A stretch of DNA of 26,316 bases. It comes from a virus. The position numbers were made by a program, and so were the translations under genes. Location: positions 1 through 26,316 of the IMG/VR virus record IMGVR_UViG_3300035701_000245. One strand, given 5' to 3'. A model generated the notes under the pieces. The model was not told where the DNA came from. It saw nothing but the letters and a program-made list of their open reading frames with translations, and made no database searches. Below are positions 14,929 to 21,589 of the stretch, in pieces. Every line of letters starts with the position of its first letter. Position 1 is the first letter of the stretch.

Positions 14929-15647
14929 CACAATCCCCAATGCTTCAGGAGGCCAAGCGACCTCATCTCGTCCACGTCCTCGGGCTTTAGTTCGTCCAGC
15001 AGGAGCTTGCCGGAGTCGCCGCCCCTGAACGCCAGGGTGTGATGCAAGGGCGGGTCTTCCGTGCCAAGGACAATCACCTCGTCCCTGAGTTCCCGTAGCC
15101 GTGGGGTGCCGTTGAGCTCAATCTCCCACGGCGTCTCGTCCTCGACCAGGATGCGGAGCAAGTGCTCCTTGCGCCAGAGAGCGCACATCAGCGAGCAATG
15201 GTACTGACTGTCGGGGTCAGAGATGACCAGCCGGACCTTGCCCGCCGTGCCGTACTGCTTGGCGAAGCCGCTATTCTTCCGGTCGCCGGTCAGGTCGAAC
15301 CGGGCCACGTAGTGGAATTGGTCCATATAGGCCGACGCAATATTGAACGCCTCGACGTCCACCGTGCGGGTGAGCCAGTAGTCTTCCAGCATCAGGCCGA
15401 ACACCTCATAGGGCTGCACCATCAGGAACTTGATAAGCGCATTCGACCACTTGTTGAGTGGGAAGGAGGCGAAGCCGCCGAGCGAGTGGAACAGGAAGTT
15501 GGGGGGCAGGGAGAACTGGGGCTTGCTGAACCCGCCGACGATGACGACCGGCTGGGGGTTCCAGTACTTCTCCATGAGATAGGCGAAGGGCCGTAGAGCT
15601 TCGAGGTACTTGTCCGAGGTCAGGACGTATATCGGTGCCTGTGCCAT
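14928..15647 (-). CDS. Glycosyltransferase-like protein, start of carbohydrate cassette
   Basis: This 239-residue protein starts at 15647 (MAQAPIYVLTSDKYL); a longer frame to 15845 would run into the capsid gene and is rejected. It has a Rossmann-like start (IYVLTSDKYLEALRPFAYL), a VVIVGGF strand, an FSLPPNFLFHSLGG loop, and an MLEDYWLTR motif near residue 85 whose acidic pair could bind a metal or nucleotide sugar. I remember similar phage proteins annotated only as hypothetical or as putative glycosyltransferases. Its place next to a DegT-family enzyme, a methyltransferase-like gene and a triple glycosyltransferase supports sugar transfer. The exact donor and acceptor are unknown. The stop shares one base with the next ATG. 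Confidence 0.6.
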   Translation of the reverse strand: MAQAPIYVLTSDKYLEALRPFAYLMEKYWNPQPVVIVGGFSKPQFSLPPNFLFHSLGGFASFPLNKWSNALIKFLMVQPYEVFGLMLEDYWLTRTVDVEAFNIASAYMDQFHYVARFDLTGDRKNSGFAKQYGTAGKVRLVISDPDSQYHCSLMCALWRKEHLLRILVEDETPWEIELNGTPRLRELRDEVIVLGTEDPPLHHTLAFRGGDSGKLLLDELKPEDVDEMRSLGLLKHWGL

Positions 15648-15666
15648 GCCGCCATGATACAGCAGA

Positions 15667-15692
15667 ACGGCCCCCTGTGGAAGCGGGGCCGT
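15667..15692 (-). terminator. Terminator-like hairpin after the capsid gene
   Basis: On the minus strand ACGGCCCC (15692-15685) pairs with GGGGCCGT (15674-15667) around a ten-base loop, giving a perfect eight-base GC-rich stem. The sequence after it is TTCTGCTGT, only weakly U-rich, so termination is probably partial. It would reduce expression of the downstream sugar and tail genes relative to the capsid gene. Confidence 0.55.
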
Positions 15693-15697
15693 CTGCC

Positions 15698-15713
15698 GAA
15701 GTCGGGAGACTTC
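15698..15713 (-). promoter_or_regulatory. Hairpin 1 after the capsid gene
   Basis: GAAGTC/GACTTC form a perfect six-base stem with a four-base loop, 13 bases beyond the capsid stop. It may protect the capsid mRNA 3' end or assist the second hairpin. Confidence 0.5.
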
Positions 15714-15726
15714 TAGATTGAGCGGC

Positions 15727-17181
15727 TTACCAAACGTGCTTGTAGTACTGGTCAGGCCGCATCGACACACCACCGTCAGCGAAGTACGGGCTGGTCGGGT
15801 CGCTCGAGCGGAAGTGCTGGAGCGGGCGATACTTGATTGCGTCAATACGGCCCGCTAGCTGGGGAGTCCGCAGAACGAGGCGGCTCTCCACCTTCACGCT
15901 GAGCTTGTAGCACCATTTCACGTACTCCACCGCCCAGAAGAACATGCCATCGTCGGACCAGAACTGCTGGCTGCCTCCCAGCAGGGCAATGTCCGGGGCC
16001 GCCTTCCGATAGTCGACGTACTCCATGTACGTCACCGGCAGGCCGCCCATGATGGTCAGGGGAATGAAGTACAGCGAGGACGCGTACTCACCAGCCTTGA
16101 TTGCCGCAGGGCCGGTGATGTTGGTCGCCTCATAGATGCCGTCCGAGAGCAGGACCGGGTAGCGCCGCCCGTTGATGTCCAGGTACATTCCCTGGCGCAT
16201 GGCGTCGCGTGCCGCAATCATGTTCTCGCCCCCGAGCGTAATCATCACGTTCGAGTCGACGACCGTCTGGCCGCACTTGTTGGCGTTGTACTGGCAGGGC
16301 CAGATGTCGCTCAGGGTGAACCACAGCTCCGGCCGCATCGAAATGATGTACTGCACCGGTTCCAGGCCCATGCGCTGAGCGTTGAAACGCAGGAACGCCT
16401 CCATGGTGGAGACGTGCCGCACGATGTCATACAGGCTGTTGGGCGGGTCTTCGACGTTCTGGTAGCCGAACGTCTTGACGTCCGAGTCGAGGGCAGCGCA
16501 GGCGCTGTTCGTCTCGGCGTCCACTTGGCCGGTGGCAATCTGCCGGTCCAAGCCTGCGAAGGGCTTGTAGCCGCCGCCCGCATTGCCCGTGGCTGGGTTG
16601 CCCTGGAAGGACCAGACGTTCAGAATCCGCTCCAAGGAGACGCCCGCCGCCACCATCTCGGACTTCGTGACGACATTCAGGACGTCCGACTCATCCATGC
16701 CTGCCGGGGTCATTCCCGTGAGGCCGAGCAGTTTGCCGTACAGCATCAGGTCCGTGTAGTCGCCCCGGTTGCGCTTGAGCATCACATCGTTGATTTCGAT
16801 GGTGCGCGTATCCCGTGCGACACGGCCAAAGCTGGCCGTCAGGTTGCACCCCTTCATCATCGTCACCGGGTTGTCCGAGCAGGGGAAGGCGGCTTCTGCG
16901 CCGACGTCTGCCGAGAATCCGGTGATGGATGCAAAGAACGGGGTCGTGTAGACGGTCGGTATCCAGGGGATTGCCCCCAGGATGCCTTGCGGTCGGATAT
17001 GCGCCGAGACGACTTCACGCTCAATGCTCTGCGAGCCAAAGAGCGAGCCTTCGCCGTGGAGTTCCACCGCCGTCCCAAAGTTCGCCGGGGTCTTGGTCTT
17101 CAGGTCGTCTTTCTTGTCCATGCGTTCGAGGATGGCCGTCTGCTTGGTCAGCAAATCAACCAATTGAGCTTCAAGCTCCAT
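15727..17181 (-). CDS. Major capsid protein
   Basis: This 484-residue protein forms the icosahedral shell. Evidence is position (after the protease/scaffold candidate), length and family-like segments: a short charged coiled-coil N-terminus, a hydrophobic region around IPWIPTVYTTPFFASITGF, a central helix with many aromatic residues, and a C-terminal segment of RTPQLAGRI, KYRPLQHFRSS and YFADGGVSM (within residues 438-484) that I associate with HK97-fold capsid proteins of uncultured phages. The N-terminal ~45 residues could act as a short delta domain removed by the protease, but no cleavage site is evident. The gene has a strong Shine-Dalgarno site and is followed by two hairpins before the carbohydrate genes. 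Confidence 0.8.
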   Translation of the reverse strand: MELEAQLVDLLTKQTAILERMDKKDDLKTKTPANFGTAVELHGEGSLFGSQSIEREVVSAHIRPQGILGAIPWIPTVYTTPFFASITGFSADVGAEAAFPCSDNPVTMMKGCNLTASFGRVARDTRTIEINDVMLKRNRGDYTDLMLYGKLLGLTGMTPAGMDESDVLNVVTKSEMVAAGVSLERILNVWSFQGNPATGNAGGGYKPFAGLDRQIATGQVDAETNSACAALDSDVKTFGYQNVEDPPNSLYDIVRHVSTMEAFLRFNAQRMGLEPVQYIISMRPELWFTLSDIWPCQYNANKCGQTVVDSNVMITLGGENMIAARDAMRQGMYLDINGRRYPVLLSDGIYEATNITGPAAIKAGEYASSLYFIPLTIMGGLPVTYMEYVDYRKAAPDIALLGGSQQFWSDDGMFFWAVEYVKWCYKLSVKVESRLVLRTPQLAGRIDAIKYRPLQHFRSSDPTSPYFADGGVSMRPDQYYKHVW

Positions 17182-17188
17182 TGCCTTG

Positions 17189-17195
17189 CTCCTTT
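17189..17195 (-). promoter_or_regulatory. Strong Shine-Dalgarno site for the capsid gene
   Basis: The minus strand reads AAAGGAG seven bases before the capsid ATG at 17181. This is among the best ribosome-binding sites in the window and fits the high output needed for capsid protein. Confidence 0.75.
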
Positions 17196-17211
17196 CGTGG
17201 ATGGAATAGCC

Positions 17212-18855
17212 TTACTTCTTGGGCGGCTCAGCAATCACCTTGTCGAGCCAGGGAATGCCGGTCACCTGACTCGCCTCCTTGGACTCAACCGGTGTCACCA
17301 CCTTGAAGTCCGGGGCGAGCTTGGCCGCTTCCTGGCCTCGCACCGACAAGTTGCGCATCACCAGCGCCGCAAGGCTGGCCGCAGGCGTGTCCGCCGCCTT
17401 CTCGACAATGCGCTGCTCGTCCTTCGCCTTCTCTTTCGAGACGGCGGCTTCGACGGCACCGAGGCGAGCCGAGAACGGCTCCAGGACGGCGGTGACCGCC
17501 CCCGCAATGGCCTCGGCCGTCAGGGGGATAGGCGCATCCGCTGTCGGTTGCTCCCCTTGCGGAGTCAACTTCTCATCGGGCTTCGGTTCCGATGCCGGGG
17601 CCTTCGGTGCCTCCGGTGCAGGTTCGCCTTCCTTGGATGCCAGCCCGGCTTCCTTCGCCAGACCAGCCTTGTCTTCAAGTTCCTTCTCAAGCGCCAGAAT
17701 GCGCTCGTCGGACAAGCCGACTGTCTTCAGGTAGGCTTTCTTGTCAGCGGGCAGTCCCATGTTCTCACCTTCCTTCATGGCATAGAAGCCGGTCAAGGGG
17801 TTGGCGGCTCGTTGGAGTGGCAGGTCGGAGATTTCAACCGACCGGTAGCGGGTGATGACACCTTTCTCTTTCGGGTCGTAGCGCACGCTGGACCGCCACA
17901 TTCCATGGCTGACCCGGATTGCGCTGATACCCATCACGGCCTCGGCCTCGGCCTCGTGGCCCTTGTCGATGGTGCCTGCGGCGATGACGAAGCCTGCATC
18001 GTCGTAGGCGAGCATGTCAGCCTGACCGTAGCGGGTGCCCGGGACGTGGAAGTGCCAGAGTTCGGGGTACGGGGCTTCCTTGGCCTCCACCGCCGCAATG
18101 AACTCCTTGTGCGCCGCCTCGGAGATGATTTCAGGAGGCGTGTCCTGGTCCATGTACTTGTTGGAATAGATGGCGAGCCACCGATAGGTGTCTGCCTCCT
18201 TCCACACCATCAGGCCGCCGGTGGGCCGAAGGACTTCGCTGTCGTATCGGAGGTCCTTACGGATGCGGTCCTCCCCGCCCTCCTTGACCCCGACCAACCG
18301 TGAGAGAATGGCCTCCTTCATCTTGCCGATGACGCCTTTCGCTTTCACCGTCTCACCCAGGCGGGTGTCGAGTTCACGGACAAGGGAATTGAGGGCCTGC
18401 TCCTTGTCGGCGATGTCGGGGGAGTACAGAATATTGCCAGCCAGCGTCTGGAACTGGCGGGTCAATTCTTGCACCCGCTCACCCATCGCCTCGGCAACGA
18501 TGTACTCATCCACGTCCGCAAAGGAAGTGGCCCCAAGGGGAATGTAGGACACCATCGCCGGGCCTTCGTCGTACATCTTGGTCTTGACTTCGGCCGCTGC
18601 CACCTCGCCCACTTCGTCCTCCTTCTCCTTGTTGGCCGCCGCCCACTTCACGGCCTCATCCTTGGACCACTTCGCTTTGTCGAAGATGTAGGTCTGCACC
18701 ACCATCGAAGTCCCGCCAGCCTTGAGCTTCCCCACCACCGCCTTGATACCCTTCGATGCGGCCCCAATGTCGATAGTCCGGAAGGTGTTCGGCTTGAACA
18801 CGCCGGGGTCTTTCACTCGTACCCGTACGCTGTTCTCGTTCACGTCGACGGGCAT
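17212..18855 (-). CDS. Prohead protease fused to scaffold-like region (candidate)
   Basis: This 547-residue protein has GGGAG six bases before its ATG. Residues 10-75 resemble the N-terminal part of phage XkdF/protease proteins (YIFDKAKWSKDEAVKW). Residues 225-357 follow the order of HK97-type (peptidase S78-like) prohead proteases: an LWHFH strand (H268/H270), YDDAGFVIAAG, an ISAIRVSHG segment with a candidate nucleophile at S316, then YRSVEISDLP and AANPLTGF, the usual 'EvS...PAnP' end. After about residue 375 the sequence becomes Ala/Glu/Lys/Pro-rich and helical, as in scaffolds. Scaffold plus protease directly before the capsid gene is the expected arrangement. The catalytic residues are inferred by pattern alignment, not by a structure. 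Confidence 0.65.
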   Translation of the reverse strand: MPVDVNENSVRVRVKDPGVFKPNTFRTIDIGAASKGIKAVVGKLKAGGTSMVVQTYIFDKAKWSKDEAVKWAAANKEKEDEVGEVAAAEVKTKMYDEGPAMVSYIPLGATSFADVDEYIVAEAMGERVQELTRQFQTLAGNILYSPDIADKEQALNSLVRELDTRLGETVKAKGVIGKMKEAILSRLVGVKEGGEDRIRKDLRYDSEVLRPTGGLMVWKEADTYRWLAIYSNKYMDQDTPPEIISEAAHKEFIAAVEAKEAPYPELWHFHVPGTRYGQADMLAYDDAGFVIAAGTIDKGHEAEAEAVMGISAIRVSHGMWRSSVRYDPKEKGVITRYRSVEISDLPLQRAANPLTGFYAMKEGENMGLPADKKAYLKTVGLSDERILALEKELEDKAGLAKEAGLASKEGEPAPEAPKAPASEPKPDEKLTPQGEQPTADAPIPLTAEAIAGAVTAVLEPFSARLGAVEAAVSKEKAKDEQRIVEKAADTPAASLAALVMRNLSVRGQEAAKLAPDFKVVTPVESKEASQVTGIPWLDKVIAEPPKK

Positions 18856-18877
18856 TGCTGTCTCCCATCACGAAAGC

Positions 18878-18904
18878 GGGTCGCCCTTGGGACAGGTCCG
18901 ACCC
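18878..18904 (-). promoter_or_regulatory. Hairpin before the protease/scaffold gene
   Basis: The minus strand can fold with a GGGTCG/CGACCC outer stem (18878-18883 with 18899-18904) and an inner CCT/AGG pairing. It lacks a following U-run, so it is not a standard terminator. It sits in one of the few real gaps of the operon (18856-18918). It may be an RNA processing or attenuation element. Confidence 0.35.
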
Positions 18905-18918
18905 AGGAACAGTCTACG

Positions 18919-19137
18919 TCACTTCCCGAACAGGCGCAAGATGGCCTGCTTCGCATTCTTCGGCTCCAAGGCGATGACTTCCGGTTCGGTCCATTGCAAC
19001 GGCTCGCCTTGCTCGTTGACAAGGAACTTCATCGTAATAATGCACAGGCCCGTGGAGTGGAGTGCCGCCTGCTGTAGCCGCCTGATAGGATTCAGCCACC
19101 ACTCCTTGACATCATTGGGGGAAGGGCCTGTCACCAT
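18919..19137 (-). CDS. Small conserved-looking protein, function unknown
   Basis: This 72-residue protein begins inside the end of the previous gene (seven-base overlap). It starts MVTGPSPNDVKEWW, continues with a helix, then a strand-turn section (MKFLVNEQGEPLQW), and ends in a helix with RLFGK. It resembles no domain I can name. Its place just before the protease/scaffold gene, and the 63-base gap with a hairpin that follows, make it the last gene of the small-protein group. I infer a minor virion or assembly factor. Confidence 0.5.
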   Translation of the reverse strand: MVTGPSPNDVKEWWLNPIRRLQQAALHSTGLCIITMKFLVNEQGEPLQWTEPEVIALEPKNAKQAILRLFGK

Positions 19138-19433
19138 AGGTCACGCTTCTTGTGCTCGTCAGGGTATGTCGGCTTGCAAGCCACCGACGATGCGATGCCT
19201 TCCGGTGATGTTCCCATCCCAGGAGTGGGCCACGGGCAGGCGTCCACCAATCCGGGAACGGGCGGCGGCGGGATGAGGCCGTGGCAAGGCCAGTAGTTCG
19301 ACCAGTAACCGATGGCGAAGTAATTGTCCGGAAACCAGCAGGGGCCGGTTGGGGTCGGAGGCGTGAACGATGGCCAGTAGTTTGACCAATGCTCGACCCA
19401 ATACCCGTCAGGAAACCACCCGGTCGCCGCCAC
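19131..19433 (-). CDS. Trp/Tyr/Pro-rich two-repeat small protein
   Basis: This 100-residue protein starts at a GTG that shares one base with the previous TAG (TAGTG). Its first half holds two copies of an aromatic repeat: WFPDGYWVEHWSNYWP at residues 6-21 and WFPDNYFAIGYWSNYWP at 33-49, followed by proline runs. The rest is polar with four more prolines and a cysteine. Short proteins with repeated G/N-Y-W-P units occur in phage structural operons that I remember, without known function. The unusual aromatic density suggests a surface that binds glycans or packs onto another virion protein; this is inference. There is no signal peptide. Confidence 0.65.
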   Translation of the reverse strand: MAATGWFPDGYWVEHWSNYWPSFTPPTPTGPCWFPDNYFAIGYWSNYWPCHGLIPPPPVPGLVDACPWPTPGMGTSPEGIASSVACKPTYPDEHKKRDLW

Positions 19434-20407
19434 TATGTCCCGTCCAGGGTGAGTATCACGGTTCGGTTGTTGCTGGCATCCACGGTGACAGATACCCGGT
19501 TCTTGGCGTCGGCCAAGTCCTTGAATGAGATAGTCGCCGTGCCGCCACCCGTGGACTTCAACGCCAGCACCGCAAAGAAGATGCGCAACATCTGCCGGAA
19601 GGTGTAGGTTCCTTCCACGACCTCGTCCAGGATGGCGTCAACCGCCGCAGGGGTGAGGGCCATTGCGTCGCCTGGGTCGGCCGTGCCGCGACTGCTCACG
19701 GCGGCATCGAGGTTGACCAAGTTGTCGAGCAGGTTCGCCCGGGCCAGGGTGAGGCGGGCCTCCAGGTCATCGACGTAGCCAATCACAGTCGTCAGGCTGG
19801 CAATGATAGAGTTCAGGTCAACGCTGTTCGCATCCATCTCCGTCCGGATGGCGATTCGCTCTGCCCCTGTCAGCGCCATCGCGTCCCCTGCCTGCGCCGC
19901 TGTCTTAGCGGGGTCGTAGGCACCGGTCAGCGTCATAGCATCGCCGGGGTCTGCCGTGCCTCGGGTGCTCAGGACGACATCCAAGTTCACTAGGTTGTCC
20001 AGGAGGTTGGCCCGGGTGAGAGTCAGGCGAGACTCCAACTCATCGACGTAGCCAATGATGGTGGCATAGCCGGTGTCAACGAAGGTGCTCAGGCCGCCAA
20101 TCAGGTCGGCGTCGACGGTCTGCCACTCGGCCATGCCGTCCCGCCCGGTGATGGCAGAGACGGTTGCGACGACATATGCCGCGTAGCGTTTCAAGACTTC
20201 GAAGCCGTTGGCGGTGGAGTTGACAACGGTCACCCGATACAGTCCGGTTGCGATGTTCGTTACCGTGGGGGCGTAACCCATCGCCACGCCGTCCTCTTCG
20301 ACGGTGACGGCCGGAAGGCTATCCGCATTCGTGGCCGCCCCGGTGGTCGGGTCGCTCGTCCCGAAGTGGAAGTAGAAGGTATCATCAAGCGCAACTAGGG
20401 CTGTCAC
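19433..20407 (-). CDS. Stalk- or fibre-like protein with internal duplication
   Basis: This 324-residue protein starts at GTG, overlapping the previous stop as GTGA. The N-terminal ~90 residues look like a beta-rich head domain. The centre (residues 117-161 and 208-252) holds two near-identical copies of a segment with an IGYVD(E/D)LE(S/A)RLTL helix, an ANLLDNLVNLD heptad-like helix and an SRGTADPGDAM turn. The Leu spacing fits a trimeric coiled coil. The last ~65 residues (FRQMLRIFFAVLALKS and then strands rich in Thr/Val) form a separate beta module seen at the ends of other phage virion proteins I remember. I infer a trimeric fibre or head spike. The neighbouring repeat proteins support a surface structure. 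Confidence 0.6.
   Translation of the reverse strand: MTALVALDDTFYFHFGTSDPTTGAATNADSLPAVTVEEDGVAMGYAPTVTNIATGLYRVTVVNSTANGFEVLKRYAAYVVATVSAITGRDGMAEWQTVDADLIGGLSTFVDTGYATIIGYVDELESRLTLTRANLLDNLVNLDVVLSTRGTADPGDAMTLTGAYDPAKTAAQAGDAMALTGAERIAIRTEMDANSVDLNSIIASLTTVIGYVDDLEARLTLARANLLDNLVNLDAAVSSRGTADPGDAMALTPAAVDAILDEVVEGTYTFRQMLRIFFAVLALKSTGGGTATISFKDLADAKNRVSVTVDASNNRTVILTLDGT
19652..19786 (-). repeat. Intragenic repeat, copy 2
   Basis: This encodes residues 208-252 of the stalk-like protein. A shorter echo (GDAMALTG, near residue 174) lies between the two copies, suggesting more than one duplication or slippage event. Confidence 0.85.
19925..20059 (-). repeat. Intragenic repeat, copy 1
   Basis: This encodes residues 117-161 of the stalk-like protein. 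It matches copy 2 in most residues, and the unit is offset by 91 codons. The helix ANLLDNLVNLD and the turn RGTADPGDAM are identical in both. Confidence 0.85.
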
Positions 20408-20838
20408 TTGACCCTCCGAACGACCGGCGACCCAATGGGCCGGGCCGCCCCGCCGCCGCCTGCGAACGAACCTGTGAACTCCGTCCCGGCCGCCCCGTAT
20501 CCGACGCCGAGCTTGACATCACTCTGAGCCGGGACGTAGAAGTCGCCTGTCTTCTCGCTGGCGGAACCGTAGACGACGCCGAACTCAACATCGGCTTCGA
20601 GTGGGTAGCCGACGCCGCCGCTGAGAGTGCCGACGAACTCTACGCCGCTTTCGCCGTAACTGACCCCGGCAAGCACTTCCGCTGGGAGCGGGAGAATCTC
20701 CGGGGCGTTGATAAGGTACACTTTCTGGACGACTGGCGTGGTCCTGACAACAGGCGGCAAGAAGTCCGCCATCCGGACATTCTTCGGTGTGGCGTGCCAG
20801 TCCAGAAGCGTTACCGGGTAGCGGACGACGCTAGGCAC
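20404..20838 (-). CDS. Three-repeat YG-motif protein
   Basis: This 144-residue protein overlaps the previous stop by eight bases. After a 50-residue N-terminal part it carries three imperfect repeats of about 24-28 residues, each with a Val/Leu-Gly-Val-x-Tyr-Gly core followed by a Gly-Thr/Phe turn: AGVSYGESG (57-65), FGVVYGSAS (86-94) and LGVGYGAAG (110-118). The spacing suggests three small beta hairpins or a short beta-solenoid/fibre segment. I recall such repeats as common in phage structural regions but know no assigned function. It precedes the stalk-like protein and overlaps it by four bases, so the two may form one surface appendage. The C-terminus is Gly-rich then basic. Confidence 0.6.
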   Translation of the reverse strand: MPSVVRYPVTLLDWHATPKNVRMADFLPPVVRTTPVVQKVYLINAPEILPLPAEVLAGVSYGESGVEFVGTLSGGVGYPLEADVEFGVVYGSASEKTGDFYVPAQSDVKLGVGYGAAGTEFTGSFAGGGGAARPIGSPVVRRVK

Positions 20839-21334
20839 CGACCAAGTTCCTCGCTGAGATGCCGCCCCTCATTCCGTCATAGCACTCCACCTTGTACTTC
20901 GTTACGGTGTTCGGGACGGCGAAACCGTAGTTGCCATTGGCGTCAGCCACCGTTGTTCCAATCAGCAGAGGCTGGTGAGCGTCTACCCAGTCCACAGAGA
21001 TGAGCCAGAGCTCACAGTACGCCCCGGCAATTGGAGTGCCGCCCGAGTCGTAGGCAATCCCGGCGATTGTGTAGCACGCCGCCTTCGTGCCGCCGAACCG
21101 GATGTCGTCGTCGTAGGATACCAACTTCATCACGGTCATCCCTGTTTCCTCGCCACCTATCAGGTCGCTCGGAGGCCACAGGTTGTAGGGGTTTCTCGCT
21201 CCCGGCGCATCTTCCCGGTCACGAATGTCTCGTTCGGGGGGAAAGGCATACTGGAAGTTGAGCGAGCGTTCAGGCCGCTTCGGGGTGGGCGTGTTCGTCG
21301 CACCCGTGAACAGTCCGATGATGTATCCGGGCAT
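20831..21334 (-). CDS. Protein with carboxypeptidase-regulatory-like (Ig-like) domain
   Basis: The start ATG shares one base with the zinc-ribbon stop, and GGAGGG lies upstream; that is why I do not use the longer frame beginning at 21457. The 167-residue protein has a proline-rich N-terminal half and then, at about residues 88-153, the pattern YTIAGIAYDSGGTPIAGA, a Leu-rich strand, TTVADANGNYGFAVP and YKVECYDG. This 'G.v.d..G.pi.ga.v...t.ta.G.Y.f.vp...y.v' order is the CarboxypepD_reg/SpaA-like beta-sandwich. In virions such domains decorate capsids or tail proteins and often bind surfaces. A surface decoration role fits the neighbouring repeat proteins but is inferred. Confidence 0.65.
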   Translation of the reverse strand: MPGYIIGLFTGATNTPTPKRPERSLNFQYAFPPERDIRDREDAPGARNPYNLWPPSDLIGGEETGMTVMKLVSYDDDIRFGGTKAACYTIAGIAYDSGGTPIAGAYCELWLISVDWVDAHQPLLIGTTVADANGNYGFAVPNTVTKYKVECYDGMRGGISARNLVGA

Positions 21335-21579
21335 CAGCGATACCCTCCCTTGCCGTCCGACACAAGCACCGGGACCGCGTTGTGGTACTCGCCAAGCATG
21401 GGGGTCGTCTCCCTGCTGTGGCAGTAGGGGCACGGCTTCCGTTCCGCCTCTTGCCAAGTCCGGGTCTCAACGATAAAGAACCGGTAGCAGACACAGCAGA
21501 CCATATCCCGTGGAGACGGCCCTCGGGTTTCCCGCCCTCCGGTGTGGAGGACCGAGCCGGTGTTGATATTGAATGCCAC
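21334..21579 (-). CDS. Small zinc-ribbon protein
   Basis: This is an 81-residue protein if started at GTG 21579, where AAGG lies nine bases upstream. An ATG at 21504 would give a 56-residue core instead. It contains two cysteine pairs: C28/C29/C31 (CCVC) and C50/C53 (CPYC), separated by a charged 20-residue stretch. That is a rubredoxin/zinc-ribbon-like four-cysteine knuckle. The frame also runs further upstream inside the previous gene, which I reject as antecedent read-through. The stop shares one base with the next ATG (TGATG), a sign of coupled translation. Its role is unknown; it could be a small structural or regulatory factor. Confidence 0.6.
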   Translation of the reverse strand: MAFNINTGSVLHTGGRETRGPSPRDMVCCVCYRFFIVETRTWQEAERKPCPYCHSRETTPMLGEYHNAVPVLVSDGKGGYR

Positions 21580-21589
21580 CGTATCGACC

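Noticed and set aside
15648-15845. Extended N-terminus of the glycosyltransferase-like gene into the capsid gene
   Set aside because: The extra residues are low-complexity out-of-frame capsid sequence and pass through the two hairpins; the ATG at 15647 begins the folded part.
16414-18303. Long plus-strand open frame (629 codons) opposite the protease and capsid genes
   Set aside because: It is antisense to two well supported genes, has a biased Val/Arg/Leu/His composition without domains, and comes from GC-rich third positions on the other strand.
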